Shown: positions 8,599 through 20,599, counted from the first letter of the stretch. The stretch is DNA of 64,000 nt from Sphingomonas immobilis (GCF_030580995.1 NZ_JAUQSZ010000007.1:152757-216756); one strand, 5' to 3'. Notes: a model not told the origin generated them from the sequence alone. A program made the numbers and translations.

Positions 8599-9030
8599 AT
8601 GCACATCTTCACGATCGGATATGAAGGCGCGACGATGGACGGGTTCATCGCAGCGCTACAGACAGCGGGCGTCGCGCGGGTGATCGACGTGCGGGCCTTG
8701 CCCTTGTCGCGGCGGCCGGGGTTTTCGAAATCGAGCCTTGCTGCGTCGCTGGCCGAGGCCGGGATCGACTATCGGCACCTGAAGGCGCTCGGCACGCCGA
8801 AACCGGGACGCGATGCCGCCAAGCGCGGCGACGTCGCCACGCTGGAGGCGGTCTATGCCGACCAGCTCGAACTGCCCGAGGCGCAGGCGCAGGCGGCGAT
8901 CATGCTTGATCTCGCGCGCGAGATGCCGAGTGCGCTGCTGTGCTACGAGCGCGACCCGTGCCATTGTCACCGCACGTTGTTGCTGGAGGCAGTGGGCGAG
9001 GGCGCGGAAGTGACCGACCTCTACGTCTGA
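8599..9030 (+). CDS. DUF488 family protein
   Basis: 143 residues. Opens with MHIFTIGYEGATMDGFIAAL and has VIDVRALPLSRRPGFSK, the hallmark of DUF488 proteins, with a conserved LCYERDPCHCHR near the C-terminus (Cys and His residues that may bind metal or act catalytically). Function of the family is not settled. The frame is open further upstream through a dispersed repeat, but the ATG at 8599 matches the conserved family start. It faces the DUF952 gene, ten bases away. Confidence 0.88.
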   Translation: MHIFTIGYEGATMDGFIAALQTAGVARVIDVRALPLSRRPGFSKSSLAASLAEAGIDYRHLKALGTPKPGRDAAKRGDVATLEAVYADQLELPEAQAQAAIMLDLAREMPSALLCYERDPCHCHRTLLLEAVGEGAEVTDLYV

Positions 9031-9040
9031 ACGCGGGCGC

Positions 9041-9384
9041 TCAGCCGGCGACCGGCAGCGCCACCGATCCGTCGTCGTTCCGCGAAAGCGGGCCGTAGGC
9101 GATCACCGTTTCCAGCAACAATGGCCCGCCGTAGAGGTGCGGGAAGAGCTGGCCGCCGCGCGATTCCTCCCATTTCACGCCGTCGCCGAGCGCTTCGAGA
9201 TCGACCGCCGCGACGTGCAGATCGACTGCCTCCGCGAAATGCTTGTCGACCGTTTCGGTGAGCTGGGCGGCGGTCGAGAGGTGGATGTAGCCGTCCGCCA
9301 GATCGATCGGCGCGCCCGCGAACGACCCGCCCTCGAGCTCCGCCATCTGAGCCGCGGTCAGCACCTTGTAGGCGATCGTGTCGC

Positions 9385-9388
<4 letters not shown>
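9041..9388 (-). CDS. DUF952 family protein
   Basis: 115 residues. YKVLTAAQMAELEGG, DLADGYIHLSTAAQLTETV and GQLFPHLYGGPLL match the DUF952 family, a small cytoplasmic fold related to ADP-ribosyl-binding domains by structure. Function unknown. The ATG at 9388 overlaps the TGA of gyrA (9387-9385) by four bases, so it is translated downstream of gyrA. Confidence 0.85.
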
Positions 9389-12135
<2,747 letters not shown>

Positions 12136-12284
12136 GGTTTCAAGTCTTTCGGGTTTGTTTCGGTTGGATGACGGAACTTCTAACCCACCCAGCCACCCAT
12201 GTCACGCGCGTGCGCGCACGTGAGGGGCGAAACGGACCGTCTCGCCATTACCGGGAGAAACCGTGGAGACGTGAGCGAACAAAA

Positions 12285-12389
12285 CTCCCCTCCCTGGAAG
12301 GGAGGGGAGGGGGTGGGTGGGCTTGCGAGGGATCGTAGCGCCCGCCCCACACTGACCCACCCCCAGCCCCTCCCTTCCAGGGAGGGGAG
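12285..12389. repeat. inverted repeat, family B (CCCCTCCCTGGAAGGGAGGGG arms)
   Basis: Left arm at 12285-12309 and right arm at 12367-12389 are near-perfect complements, and each arm is itself a palindrome around TGGAA or TTCCA. Flanked inside by GGGGGTGGGTGGG and CCCACCCCC, so the two halves pair further inward. It lies between gyrA and the small secreted protein gene. The remaining part of the 12136-12397 gap shows no gene; it holds the upstream region of gyrA. Confidence 0.75.
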
Positions 12390-12397
12390 AGCAGTCG

Positions 12398-12724
12398 TCA
12401 GCTCTTGCAGGCTTTCTTGGTGGCGTTGCCGGCGAGCGAGCAATTGTAGGTGACGGTCTTGCCATTGGCGAGCTTGGCTTGGACCATACGACCGGCGGGT
12501 GCGGCGGCGGGCTTGGGCTTGGGCGCGGGTTTGGCGGCGGCGACCGGGACGGGCTTTGCCACGGGTTTAGCCGCCACGACCGGCGCGGGCTTCGCCGCGA
12601 CCGGAACGGGCTTGGCGGCAATGGGCTTTGGAGTAGGGGTCGGCTTCGGCGCGGCGATGGCGGCGGTGCCGAATGTAAGTGCGGCGCACGCGGTTAGCGC
12701 GAAAAGGGTCTTGGTCACAGGCAT
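12398..12724 (-). CDS. small secreted Ala/Pro/Lys-rich protein
   Basis: 108 residues. A signal peptide (TKTLFALTACAALTFGTAAIAA) is followed by about 50 residues of Pro, Ala, Lys and Val repeats (KPVPVAAKPAPV-like units), then a compact tail with two Cys (YNCSLAG and KKACKS) that could form a disulfide. A periplasmic or surface location is expected. No family recognised. The Pro-rich segment could span the periplasm, as in TonB linkers, but there is no TonB C-terminal domain. Confidence 0.75.
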   Translation of the reverse strand: MPVTKTLFALTACAALTFGTAAIAAPKPTPTPKPIAAKPVPVAAKPAPVVAAKPVAKPVPVAAAKPAPKPKPAAAPAGRMVQAKLANGKTVTYNCSLAGNATKKACKS

Positions 12725-12818
12725 CTCCCCGGATCGGGCGACGCGGGATGCGTGCCCCCTTGCGGCCGGTCTGGTCCTTTGCAGACGCCCGCGCGGTGAC
12801 GGCTTTATGAAATTTCCG

Positions 12819-13574
12819 TCATGCCTGACGGGTGAAACGCCACGTGTCGGGCGTGCTTTCCGCCGCGTCGAAGCTATAGCCGTCGCTGTCGAAGCCCTTC
12901 ATCGCCTCGGCGTCGGTGATTCGATGTTCGCACAGCCAGCGCGCCATCATGCCACGCGCTCGCTTCGCGTTGAAGCTGACGAAGCGTGGGCCCTCGGGAC
13001 CGGGCTCGCGGAAATCGACGTGGATGACGCGGCAGTCCTTCAGCCGCCCGTCGACCGCCGCGAAATATTCCTGGCTGGCGAGGTTGAGGACGACGCCCGA
13101 CCCCTCTTCTGCCACGTCCTCGCGGACGGCGGCGGCGATGCGATCGCCCCACCAGTCGGTCAGCTTCTTGCGGCGCGGCGCCCAGCGCGTGCCCATCTCG
13201 AGCCGATAGGGCCGCATCGCGTCATAGGGGCGCAGCAGGCCGTAGAGGCCCGACAGCATCCGCACATGATCCTGCGCGAAGGCGACCGCCGCATCGTCGA
13301 GGCTGCGCACCTCGAAGCCGGTATAGACGTCGCCGGCGAAGGCGTAGATCGCGGGCCGCTCGGGCTGGTCCGCGAAGCCGTGGAAGCGATCGGCGTTGAG
13401 CTTTGCCAGCTTGGGCGAGATGTGCATCAGCTCCGCCAGCTTCTTCTGCGACAGGCGCGATGCGGAACCGGCGAGCGACAACGCTTCTTCCGCGAAGCGC
13501 GGGGCGGTGGCGGCAACGTCGGGAATCGGGCGCTCGAAATCGAGCGTCTTGGCGGGGGAGAGCAGGGCGATCAT
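12819..13574 (-). CDS. yaaA: peroxide stress protein YaaA (DUF328)
   Basis: 251 residues, the normal family length. MIALLSPAKTLDF at the start, SQKKLAELM, YAFAGDVYTGF, LRPYDAMRPYRLEMGT, NLASQEYF and FVSFNAKRARGMMARW are all conserved YaaA segments. In E. coli YaaA limits free iron and DNA damage during hydrogen peroxide stress and binds DNA. Cytoplasmic. It stands alone, with divergent intergenic DNA on the upstream side; no OxyR site could be picked out by eye. Confidence 0.94.
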   Translation of the reverse strand: MIALLSPAKTLDFERPIPDVAATAPRFAEEALSLAGSASRLSQKKLAELMHISPKLAKLNADRFHGFADQPERPAIYAFAGDVYTGFEVRSLDDAAVAFAQDHVRMLSGLYGLLRPYDAMRPYRLEMGTRWAPRRKKLTDWWGDRIAAAVREDVAEEGSGVVLNLASQEYFAAVDGRLKDCRVIHVDFREPGPEGPRFVSFNAKRARGMMARWLCEHRITDAEAMKGFDSDGYSFDAAESTPDTWRFTRQA

Positions 13575-13763
13575 CGCCGCCGCCGGTAACGCCGCGCGCC
13601 GTCAGCGTCAAAGCATGCGTCGGAGGGAGCCGGATGCGGGTTCAACCGTTGTTCAGGCCGCGGACGGCACTCGTCTGCACGACAGCGTCGCTTGAACGCC
13701 GCCCTACGGGTGGCTAGAGCGACCGGGTATTTCGGCCTCACGCGCCGCCTCAAGGAGAGTTTG

Positions 13764-15059
13764 ATGATGCAGGGTTCGAAGATTGCGATCGCCGCCGCGC
13801 TGACGATCGGTCTTGCCGGCTTGACGGTTGCGGCGCCCGCCAGCGCCAAGAAGGAAGAGAAGGCCGCGAGCGGCTTCAACCCGAACAATATGTCGCCGGC
13901 GGTTCGTACCCCCGCCGCGGCCGCGCAGACCGCGCTCGCCGCGACGCCGCCCGATCTCGCCACGGCCGAAGCCAAGGTGACCGAGGCCGACGCTGTCGCG
14001 AAGAACGATTCGGACCGCTACATCCTTGCGAAGTTCAAGCTGCAGATCGCCGACCAGAAGATGCGGGCCGCACCGGCGGGCACCGCCAGCGACGCCGGGC
14101 TTGCCGCGCCGCTCGACGCACTGCTCGCCAACCCGATCACCACCGCCGAAGAGAAGAAGCAGTACGCCAACTTCCGCGGCGGCATCGCCTATAACCAGAA
14201 GCAATATGCGCAGGCCGCGCAGTTCTTCACCCAAGCCAAAGACCTCGGCCTGCAGAACCCCGATCTGCTGCTCAACATCGCGCGTTCCAAGGCCGAAGCC
14301 GGTGACGTCGCGGGTGGCATGAACGATCTCGACGCCGCCGTGAAAGTGGAGACGGCCGCGGGCAAGAAAGCGCCCGAGGCGTGGTATCTCTACGCCATCT
14401 CGCGGCTCTATAAGGCCGGGCTGAATGACCAGGTCGATACCTGGACGCAGAGCTGGCTGGCGGCGTACGGCAGCAAGGAGAACTGGCGCAAGGCGATCTA
14501 CACCTTCGGCTTCTCCGGCCCCTCGGCGGCGAAGCTGACCGATCGCAACCGCATCGATCTCTACCGCCTGATGCGCGCCACCAACAGCCTGGCCGGCGCG
14601 AAGGAATATATCGATTACGCCGAGGCCTCGATCAAGACCGGCCTGCCGACCGAAGCCAAGGCGACGGTGAAGGAAGGTCTCGATACGAAGATCATTCCGG
14701 CCGGCAACCCGACCGCGACGGACTTCGCCAAGCAGGCGAACGAGATGATCGCCGCCGACAAGCCGCTCGCGGTGCAGGAAAAGGCCGCGCTGGCGGCACC
14801 GAAGGGCGATCTCGCGAACTTCGCGGGTGACGCCTATCTGGGCGAACGCAACTACGCCAAGGCCGTCGAGATGTATAAGCTCGCCGGCACCAAGGGCGTG
14901 GCCGACAACGACCGGCTCAACCTCCACCTCGGCATCGCGCAGGCGCTGGGCGGTGACAAGGAGGGCGCGAAGGCCGTGCTCGCCAAGGTCACCGGCTCGC
15001 CGAACAGCGCGATCGCGAAGCTGTGGATCACCTGGATCGTGACGCCGCCGTCGGCCTGA
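13764..15059 (+). CDS. exported TPR-repeat protein
   Basis: 431 residues. A signal peptide (KIAIAAALTIGLAGLTVAAPASA) is followed by an Ala-rich linker and helical repeats of TPR type, e.g. FRGGIAYNQKQYAQAAQFFTQAKDLG, LLNIARSKAEAGDV and AGDAYLGERNYAKAVEMYKLA. TPRs bind partner proteins; expected in the periplasm or exported. The ATG at 13764 (or 13767) is preceded by AAGGAGAG. A hairpin with stem GGAGCGGG closes the gene at 15070. No specific function can be assigned. Confidence 0.85.
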   Translation: MMQGSKIAIAAALTIGLAGLTVAAPASAKKEEKAASGFNPNNMSPAVRTPAAAAQTALAATPPDLATAEAKVTEADAVAKNDSDRYILAKFKLQIADQKMRAAPAGTASDAGLAAPLDALLANPITTAEEKKQYANFRGGIAYNQKQYAQAAQFFTQAKDLGLQNPDLLLNIARSKAEAGDVAGGMNDLDAAVKVETAAGKKAPEAWYLYAISRLYKAGLNDQVDTWTQSWLAAYGSKENWRKAIYTFGFSGPSAAKLTDRNRIDLYRLMRATNSLAGAKEYIDYAEASIKTGLPTEAKATVKEGLDTKIIPAGNPTATDFAKQANEMIAADKPLAVQEKAALAAPKGDLANFAGDAYLGERNYAKAVEMYKLAGTKGVADNDRLNLHLGIAQALGGDKEGAKAVLAKVTGSPNSAIAKLWITWIVTPPSA

Positions 15060-15069
15060 TCCCGTTTCG

Positions 15070-15095
15070 GGAGCGGGGCCTGGCGGTCCCGCTCC
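15070..15095. terminator. bidirectional terminator-like hairpin
   Basis: GGAGCGGG (15070-15077) and CCCGCTCC (15088-15095) form a perfect 8-base stem with a 10-base loop, followed by TTATT. It lies exactly between the stops of the convergent TPR and Lrp-type genes. Confidence 0.7.
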
Positions 15096-15563
15096 TTATT
15101 CGCTGCGGACCGGAATCCCCGGCAGCGCCTTGGCGGTGCGGATCGTCAGCGATGTCTTGACGCTGGTGACGTTGGGTGCGGGCGTGAGGTGAGTCATCAG
15201 GATTTCCTGAAAGCTCTTCAGGTCTGCCGCGACGATCTTCAGGATGAAATCGATCTCGCCGTTGAGCATGTGACATTCGCGAACCTCCGGGATGGTCGCG
15301 ACATGATCCTCGAACGCGGCAAGATCGGCCTCGGCCTGGCTGCGCAGGCTCACCATCGCGAACACCGTGATCGGATAGCCGAGCGCAGCCGGATCGAGCT
15401 CCGCATGATAGCCGCGGATCGCGCCCGCTTCCTCCAGCGCGCGCACGCGGCGCAGGCACGGCGGCGCGGTCAATCCGACTCGTTCGGCGAGTTCGACGTT
15501 GGTCATGCGGCCATCGGACTGGAGCAAGTCCATGATTCGTCGATCGATCGTATCGAACGGCAT
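15096..15563 (-). CDS. Lrp/AsnC family transcriptional regulator
   Basis: 155 residues. N-terminal helix-turn-helix (DTIDRRIMDLLQSDGRMTNVELAERVGL, then PPCLRRVRALEEAG), followed by the RAM ligand-binding and oligomerisation domain (GYHAELDPAALGYPITVFAMVSL, VRECHMLNGEIDFILKIVA). Regulators of this group often sense amino acids. It is divergent from the histidine kinase gene across 230 bases; its target is not clear from position. Confidence 0.93.
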   Translation of the reverse strand: MPFDTIDRRIMDLLQSDGRMTNVELAERVGLTAPPCLRRVRALEEAGAIRGYHAELDPAALGYPITVFAMVSLRSQAEADLAAFEDHVATIPEVRECHMLNGEIDFILKIVAADLKSFQEILMTHLTPAPNVTSVKTSLTIRTAKALPGIPVRSE

Positions 15564-15795
15564 CGTTTAACTCTCCGATGGCAACAGAGTCGTTTCCCAC
15601 GACCGGCGTCGAACATAAGATAATTGCGGGCGAACGCAATTGTCCCACATTGCGACGTGCCAAAATCGGCGCTTCCCGGACGGTCCCGCATCGGGTTAAG
15701 AAATCCTTACCACGCGGCTCATCCGTGCGGCTTCGACAAGGGCTCCCCCGGCTTTGCGCTTCGACGACAGTCTCGAGACGGTCCTGGGATCGGAC

Positions 15796-17493
15796 ATGTC
15801 GACCCCGTTCGGCGCGCAATCTGCGTGGCGACAGCTGGTCGATCTGGTCGGCCGCGGACGCGTGGATGCCGACAGCGACACGATCGGATTGCTGCGCCGC
15901 CTGCGTGGATCGGTGCCGGTCAGGGTACGCTCGGCGAGCGCGAGGGCGATCGCCTTCGCGACGCCGCCAGCGGCGCTGGTCGGCGTGTTCGCTGACGACG
16001 AGACGTCGGTCGCGGCTCCCGTTCTGCGCACCGCGCAGCTTGCCGATCATGAGTGGATCGCGGTGTTGCCGCGCCTGTCGCCGGTCGGTCGTTCGATCCT
16101 GCGGCACCGCCGCGACCTTTCACCTACGGTGGAGCGCGCGCTGCAGAGCTTCGGCAGCGTCGATTTCGTGCTGCAGCAGGACAATGCGCCGGTGGCGCCC
16201 GCACCTGTGGAGGCACCGCCCGAACCCGCAGCGGTGATCGCCGAGGTGCGCACCACCACCTTCGTCTCGATCGCCACGGTCGCGCACAAGCTGCCCGTCG
16301 TCGCCGAGGCGCTGCGCAAGGCCGAGGAGACCGCGCCCGCCGACGGCACGTTCGAGATCGCCGAGCTGGTCGCGCGGATCGACGCCTTCCAGCGTACCCG
16401 CGACGAGACGCCGCAGGCGCGGCCGCAGATCCAGACCGAATTGTTCACGATGGAGGCGATCGAGGCCCCGTCGTTCCGCTTCGAGACCGATGCCGACGGC
16501 ATCATCCGCTGGATCGAGGGGGCCGCGCGCGCGCCGTTGATCGGGCTGTCGCTCGATCTCGGCGACTCGCCCGCCGCGCATGTCGACGGCGTCGCGGCGG
16601 GTGCGTTCCGGCGGCGTTCGGGCTTCGCCAATGCGCGGCTGGTGGTGGAGGGTATCTCCGACGCCGCCGGCCAGTGGCGCATCAGCGGCACGCCGATGTT
16701 CGACCGCGCGACCGGCCGCTTCTCGGGCTATCGCGGCACCGCGCGCCGCCCGCGCGCCGACGAATCGGCGGAACTGTCGCGCGACCGGCGGCGCGGCGAT
16801 GCCGATGCGCTGCGCCAGCTCGTCCACGAACTGCGCACGCCGACCAACGCCATCGCCGGTTTCGCCGAGATGATCGAGACGCAGATGCTGGGGCCTGTGC
16901 CGCTCGCCTATCGCTCGCGTGCCGAGTCGATCCGCCAGCAGGCGAGCGCGCTGCTCGGTGCGATCGACGATATCGATATGGCGGCGCGGATCGATTCGCG
17001 CGCGCTCGACCTGCGCTCGGGCAGCGTCGTGCTCGCGCCGATGCTGGTGCGGGTGATCGAGGATCTGGCGCCGCTTGCGACGATGCGCGGCGCGCGCGTC
17101 GAGACCCGGCTCGCGTCGGACACGATTGCCATCGTCGGCGACGACCGCGCGATCGAACGGCTGCTCGGGCGGCTGCTCGCCACGCTGGTCGCGGCGGCGG
17201 GAGCAAAGGAGCGGATCGGCGTCGCCGCGCAGATCGAGGAGCGGCAGGTCGTGATCGCCTTCGACCGGCCCGAGGCGCTGGCGGATTATTCCGCCGACGG
17301 GCTGATGCAGATCGACGCGGAAGCCGCCGCCGAGGAGATCGGTGCGCCGCTGCTCGGCACCGGCTTCGCGCTGCGGCTGGCGCGCAATCTCGCGGTCGAG
17401 CTCGGCGGTTCGCTGACGATCGGGGGCGCGGCCTTGACTTTGCGGCTGCCCGCCGCCTTGAGTGAGGGGATGGGGCAGGCTTCGACCAACTGA
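15796..17493 (+). CDS. sensor histidine kinase with degenerate ATP-binding domain
   Basis: About 565 residues, no membrane helix. The N-terminal 210 residues are of unknown fold; a PAS-like segment spans roughly 220-310 (FRFETDADGIIRWIEG to TPMFDRATGRFSGYRG); the dimerisation H-box is LRQLVHELRTPTNAIAGF with the phospho-acceptor His344. In the following ATPase region the N-box Asn is not visible (RLLGRLLATLVAAAG) and the G1 motif is hard to find, while a weak G2 remains (LLGTGFALRLARNLA). It may lack kinase activity or have diverged. A TTG at 15754 is an alternative start. It overlaps nothing and precedes the deacetylase gene by two bases. No response regulator is adjacent. Confidence 0.8.
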   Translation: MSTPFGAQSAWRQLVDLVGRGRVDADSDTIGLLRRLRGSVPVRVRSASARAIAFATPPAALVGVFADDETSVAAPVLRTAQLADHEWIAVLPRLSPVGRSILRHRRDLSPTVERALQSFGSVDFVLQQDNAPVAPAPVEAPPEPAAVIAEVRTTTFVSIATVAHKLPVVAEALRKAEETAPADGTFEIAELVARIDAFQRTRDETPQARPQIQTELFTMEAIEAPSFRFETDADGIIRWIEGAARAPLIGLSLDLGDSPAAHVDGVAAGAFRRRSGFANARLVVEGISDAAGQWRISGTPMFDRATGRFSGYRGTARRPRADESAELSRDRRRGDADALRQLVHELRTPTNAIAGFAEMIETQMLGPVPLAYRSRAESIRQQASALLGAIDDIDMAARIDSRALDLRSGSVVLAPMLVRVIEDLAPLATMRGARVETRLASDTIAIVGDDRAIERLLGRLLATLVAAAGAKERIGVAAQIEERQVVIAFDRPEALADYSADGLMQIDAEAAAEEIGAPLLGTGFALRLARNLAVELGGSLTIGGAALTLRLPAALSEGMGQASTN

Positions 17494-17495
17494 GC

Positions 17496-18524
17496 GTGGC
17501 AGACGCAGGATCGCCCGCCGGATACCGGCCGCCAACGCCCGACGCGGCCGATCTGATCGCTTGGCCCGAGGATTTCGGCACGCGCTTCGCGATCTTCGTC
17601 GATACCGAGGAAGAGTTCGACTGGAACGCCCCGCTTAGCCGCGAGGGGCACGGGACGTCGGCCATCGCCGCCTTGCCCGACGCGCACCGCCGCTTCGCGG
17701 ATCGCGGGATTCCGATCACCTATCTGGTCGATTATCCGGTCGCGACCGACCCGCGTGCCGTCGACGTGCTGCGCGGGATCGTGGCGGACGGGCGCTCGGC
17801 GATCGGCACGCAGCTCCACGCCTGGGTCAACCCGCCCTTCTTCGAGGAGGTGACGCCGGCCAACAGCTTCGCGGGCAATCTGCCGGAGGAGGTCGAGGCG
17901 GCGAAGCTCGATGTGCTGACGGAGGCGATCACCGAGGCGTTTGGTGCTGCGCCGCGCGCGTTCCGCGCCGGGCGTTACGGGATCGGGCCGGCGACGCTGC
18001 GGTTGCTGGCGGCGCGCGGCTACCGGCTCGATAGTTCGATGCGGGCGCGCTACGACTATTCGGGCGAGGGCGGGCCGGACTTCGCGGGCATCGGCAATGC
18101 CGCCTTCCGGGCCGGGCCGGTGGTGGAGTTGCCGCTGACGACGGTGTTCACGGGCGCGCTGCGGGGTTCGGGAGCGGGGCTTTACTGGGCGCTCGGCAAG
18201 GTGCCCAAGGCGCGCGGGGTGTTCGCGCGGGCGGGTCTGCTGTCGCGGATCGCGCTGACGCCGGAGGACATGCCGGTGGCCGATGCGATCGAGGCGATCG
18301 CGGTCGCGGCGGGCGAGGGGGTGCGCGTACTCAACTTCTCGTTCCACTCGCCCTCGGTCGCGCCGGGGATGACGCCCTATGTGCGCGATGCGGCGGACCT
18401 CGCGGCGTTTCACAGGTGGTGGGACGCGGTGATCGGCGAACTGGAGCGGCGCGGTATCGCACCGGTGTCTTCCGACGAGATCATCGCGGCGGCCGTCTTG
18501 CCAGCCTCCGCGCCCATCCGCTAA
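17496..18524 (+). CDS. polysaccharide deacetylase-like protein (WalW-type)
   Basis: 342 residues. FAIFVDTEEEFDWNAPL contains the Asp-rich first motif of the NodB-like deacetylase fold, IGTQLHAWVNPPF supplies a His, and FRAGRYGIGPATLRLLAARGYRLDSS is the conserved R-A-G-R motif. Similar proteins in sphingomonads are called WalW and lie near exopolysaccharide genes. No signal peptide. The GTG at 17496 starts two bases after the kinase stop, so the two are co-transcribed. Substrate unknown. Confidence 0.8.
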   Translation: MADAGSPAGYRPPTPDAADLIAWPEDFGTRFAIFVDTEEEFDWNAPLSREGHGTSAIAALPDAHRRFADRGIPITYLVDYPVATDPRAVDVLRGIVADGRSAIGTQLHAWVNPPFFEEVTPANSFAGNLPEEVEAAKLDVLTEAITEAFGAAPRAFRAGRYGIGPATLRLLAARGYRLDSSMRARYDYSGEGGPDFAGIGNAAFRAGPVVELPLTTVFTGALRGSGAGLYWALGKVPKARGVFARAGLLSRIALTPEDMPVADAIEAIAVAAGEGVRVLNFSFHSPSVAPGMTPYVRDAADLAAFHRWWDAVIGELERRGIAPVSSDEIIAAAVLPASAPIR

Positions 18525-18539
18525 CGCGACAATCAGGTG

Positions 18540-18616
18540 GGGCCTGTAGCTCAATTGGTTAGAGCTGTCCGCTCATAACGGATAGGTTGCGGGTTCAAGT
18601 CCTGCCGGGCCCACCA
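18540..18616 (+). tRNA. tRNA with CAU anticodon (Ile2 or elongator Met)
   Basis: 77 bases with full cloverleaf and encoded CCA: acceptor GGGCCTG pairs with CGGGCCC, D-arm GCTC-AATTGGTTA-GAGC, anticodon stem GTCCG/CGGAT with loop CTCATAA, T-arm GCGGG-TTCAAGT-CCTGC. Anticodon CAT. By its overall resemblance to bacterial Ile2 genes I lean to tRNA-Ile(CAU), which needs lysidine at C34, but elongator Met cannot be ruled out from sequence alone. Confidence 0.9.
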
Positions 18617-18681
18617 ATTTCCTTGCCATCTCGGGCCCGTCGCGGCAAAGCCGCGCCGTCGGACGCGCTTTGCGCGCTCGC

Positions 18682-18758
<77 letters not shown>

Positions 18759-18849
18759 GCCGCTTTTCCCGCAAATCGGCGAATCTTCACGCTTCCTCCA
18801 CTATCGCCGGTTAGGGTCTACACTCCCCAGTGCGAGCTTTTCCCTGCCG

Positions 18850-20325
18850 ATGAATGCGATGACCGAAACCGGCCAGAAGGGCTTCGCCGCGCAGATCGTG
18901 TCGGCGATCGCGTGGCGTTCGGGCAGCCAGATGATCGCGCAGCTTATCATGTGGGCGGCGACGTTCTTCGTGATCCGCATTCTCGATCCCAAGGATTACG
19001 GCCTGTTCGCGATGACGCAGAGCGTGTTGGTGTTCCTCAGCCTGCTCAACGGACAGGAGTTCACCGGGGCGCTGGTGCGCGCGCCGGAGCTGACCAAGAC
19101 GCTGATCCGGCAGGTGTTCGGCGTGCTGTTGCTGATGAACGGCGGGATTGCGGTCGCGCAGGTGCTGCTCGCGCCGCTGGCCGCCGAATATTTCCATACA
19201 CCGATCGTGGCGCAGTTGCTGGTGGTGCAGGCGGCGCTTTATCTCGCCACGCCCTTCGTCTCGCTGCCCTCGTCGCTGCTCAGCCGCGAGCTGAATTACA
19301 AGGTGCAGGCCAAGGTCAATCTCGGATCCGCGCTGGCGGGGGCGGCGACGTCGCTCGGTTGTGCGCTCGCCGGATTCGGGGTGTGGACGCTGGTGGCGGC
19401 ACCGATGGCGGCGATCTGGACGCGGGCGATCGGCATGACGATCGCGGCGCGGGTGCTGGTGCTGCCGAGCTTCAGGTTGAAGGGTTCGGGCGCGATCTTC
19501 GCGTTCGGCGGCGCGATGCTGCTAAGTTCGCTGCTGTGGCTGATCCAGACGCAGTCAGACGTCATCATCGGCGGCCGCAGCCTCGATGCGCACAACCTCG
19601 GTCTCTATGCCGAGGCGCTGTTCCTGGCGCAGATCGTGACGAGCAAGTTCGTGCCGCCGCTCAACGACGTGGCCTTCTCCGCCTATGCGCGGATGCAGGC
19701 GGACCGCGAGACGACGGGCCGCGCCTTCGAGAAATCGGTGCGGCTGATCATGTTCGGCGCGCTGCCGTTCTATGCGGGGCTCGCGCTGGTGGCGTGGCCG
19801 TTCGTCGATGTCGTGCTGGGGCCGAAATGGGACGAGGCCGCGCCCATCGTGCGGCTGCTCGCGGTCGCCATGCCGTTCCTGACGATGCAGGTGCTGTTCG
19901 CGCCGGCGACGACCGCGCTCGGCCATCCGCGGTTGCAGGTGTGGTCGGCGGGGGCGGGTGCCGCGATCATGCCGCTGTCGTTCCTGATCGGCGTGGAATG
20001 GGGGCCGGTCGGCATGGCGTGGAGCTGGGTGATCGGCGCGCCGCTGCATCTGGCGATCACGATGGCGCTGGGCGTGCGGGTGATCGGCACGAGTGCGCGG
20101 GGCATCGGGCGAGCGGTGCTGCCGGCGGTGCTGGCGACCGGCGGGATGGTGGTGGTCGTGATGGCGGCCGAGCCGATGGCGGCGCACATGGCATCGCTGC
20201 CGGCGCTGGCGTTGCTGGTGACGCTGGGCATGGCGAGCTACGGTGCGATGGTGCTGCTGGTCGCGCGGCCGATCATCGGCGAGTTCGTCGGGCTGATAAA
20301 GGCGCGGCGCGGGGTGGCGATCTGA
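18850..20325 (+). CDS. Wzx-like lipopolysaccharide/oligosaccharide flippase
   Basis: 491 residues, very hydrophobic, with about 12-14 membrane helices. The opening WRSGSQMIAQLIMWAATFFVIRILDPKDYGLFAM is typical of the polysaccharide-transporter branch of the MOP/MATE superfamily, followed by conserved GQEFTGALVRA and PLNDVAFSAYARMQ. Such proteins flip lipid-linked glycans across the inner membrane. The frame is open upstream through tRNA-Pro, but the ATG at 18850 matches the family start. It stands alone, without glycosyltransferase neighbours. Confidence 0.88.
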   Translation: MNAMTETGQKGFAAQIVSAIAWRSGSQMIAQLIMWAATFFVIRILDPKDYGLFAMTQSVLVFLSLLNGQEFTGALVRAPELTKTLIRQVFGVLLLMNGGIAVAQVLLAPLAAEYFHTPIVAQLLVVQAALYLATPFVSLPSSLLSRELNYKVQAKVNLGSALAGAATSLGCALAGFGVWTLVAAPMAAIWTRAIGMTIAARVLVLPSFRLKGSGAIFAFGGAMLLSSLLWLIQTQSDVIIGGRSLDAHNLGLYAEALFLAQIVTSKFVPPLNDVAFSAYARMQADRETTGRAFEKSVRLIMFGALPFYAGLALVAWPFVDVVLGPKWDEAAPIVRLLAVAMPFLTMQVLFAPATTALGHPRLQVWSAGAGAAIMPLSFLIGVEWGPVGMAWSWVIGAPLHLAITMALGVRVIGTSARGIGRAVLPAVLATGGMVVVVMAAEPMAAHMASLPALALLVTLGMASYGAMVLLVARPIIGEFVGLIKARRGVAI

Positions 20326-20344
20326 CGCCTGCGCGCGTCGAAAA

Positions 20345-20561
20345 GTCACACTAAGGTCACACTGATCCGGGGGTGTTCGGGCACGCCCATGTTGGACGGT
20401 TTGTGCGCGGAAGTTTACAAAGTTTACGCTACGTCCGCGCCTGTTGCCCCCCTTTCGCCTTGCCCGGAGCGCGGAAGGGTTCGCGGAGACGCGAGCCCGG
20501 ACAGCCGACGGTTCAAAGAGCGACCGGCGGCGTATCGCACGGGTGCGGGGTTGTAGGACAG
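20345..20561 (+). repeat. dispersed composite repeat, family C copy 2
   Basis: Carries the three blocks of the copy at 4841-5096 in the same order: GTCACACTAAGGTCACACTGATC (20345-20367), AAGTTTACGCTACGTC (20420-20435) and TTGTAGGACAG (20551-20561). The 20326-20661 gap shows no convincing gene; it holds this repeat, a hairpin at 20571-20599 and the GST ribosome site. Confidence 0.65.
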
Positions 20562-20570
20562 AGCCGAGTT

Positions 20571-20599
20571 CGTCACCCCGGCTCGAGGCGGGGGTGACG
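20571..20599. terminator. strong hairpin upstream of the GST gene
   Basis: CGTCACCCC and GGGGTGACG are perfect 9-base arms around an 11-base loop. No T-run follows, so it may be a repeat unit or a factor-dependent terminator of the flippase transcript. Confidence 0.45.

Noticed and set aside
12819..13600. Plus-strand reading frames opposite yaaA
   Set aside because: yaaA is clear by motif; the opposite frames lack domains and ribosome sites.
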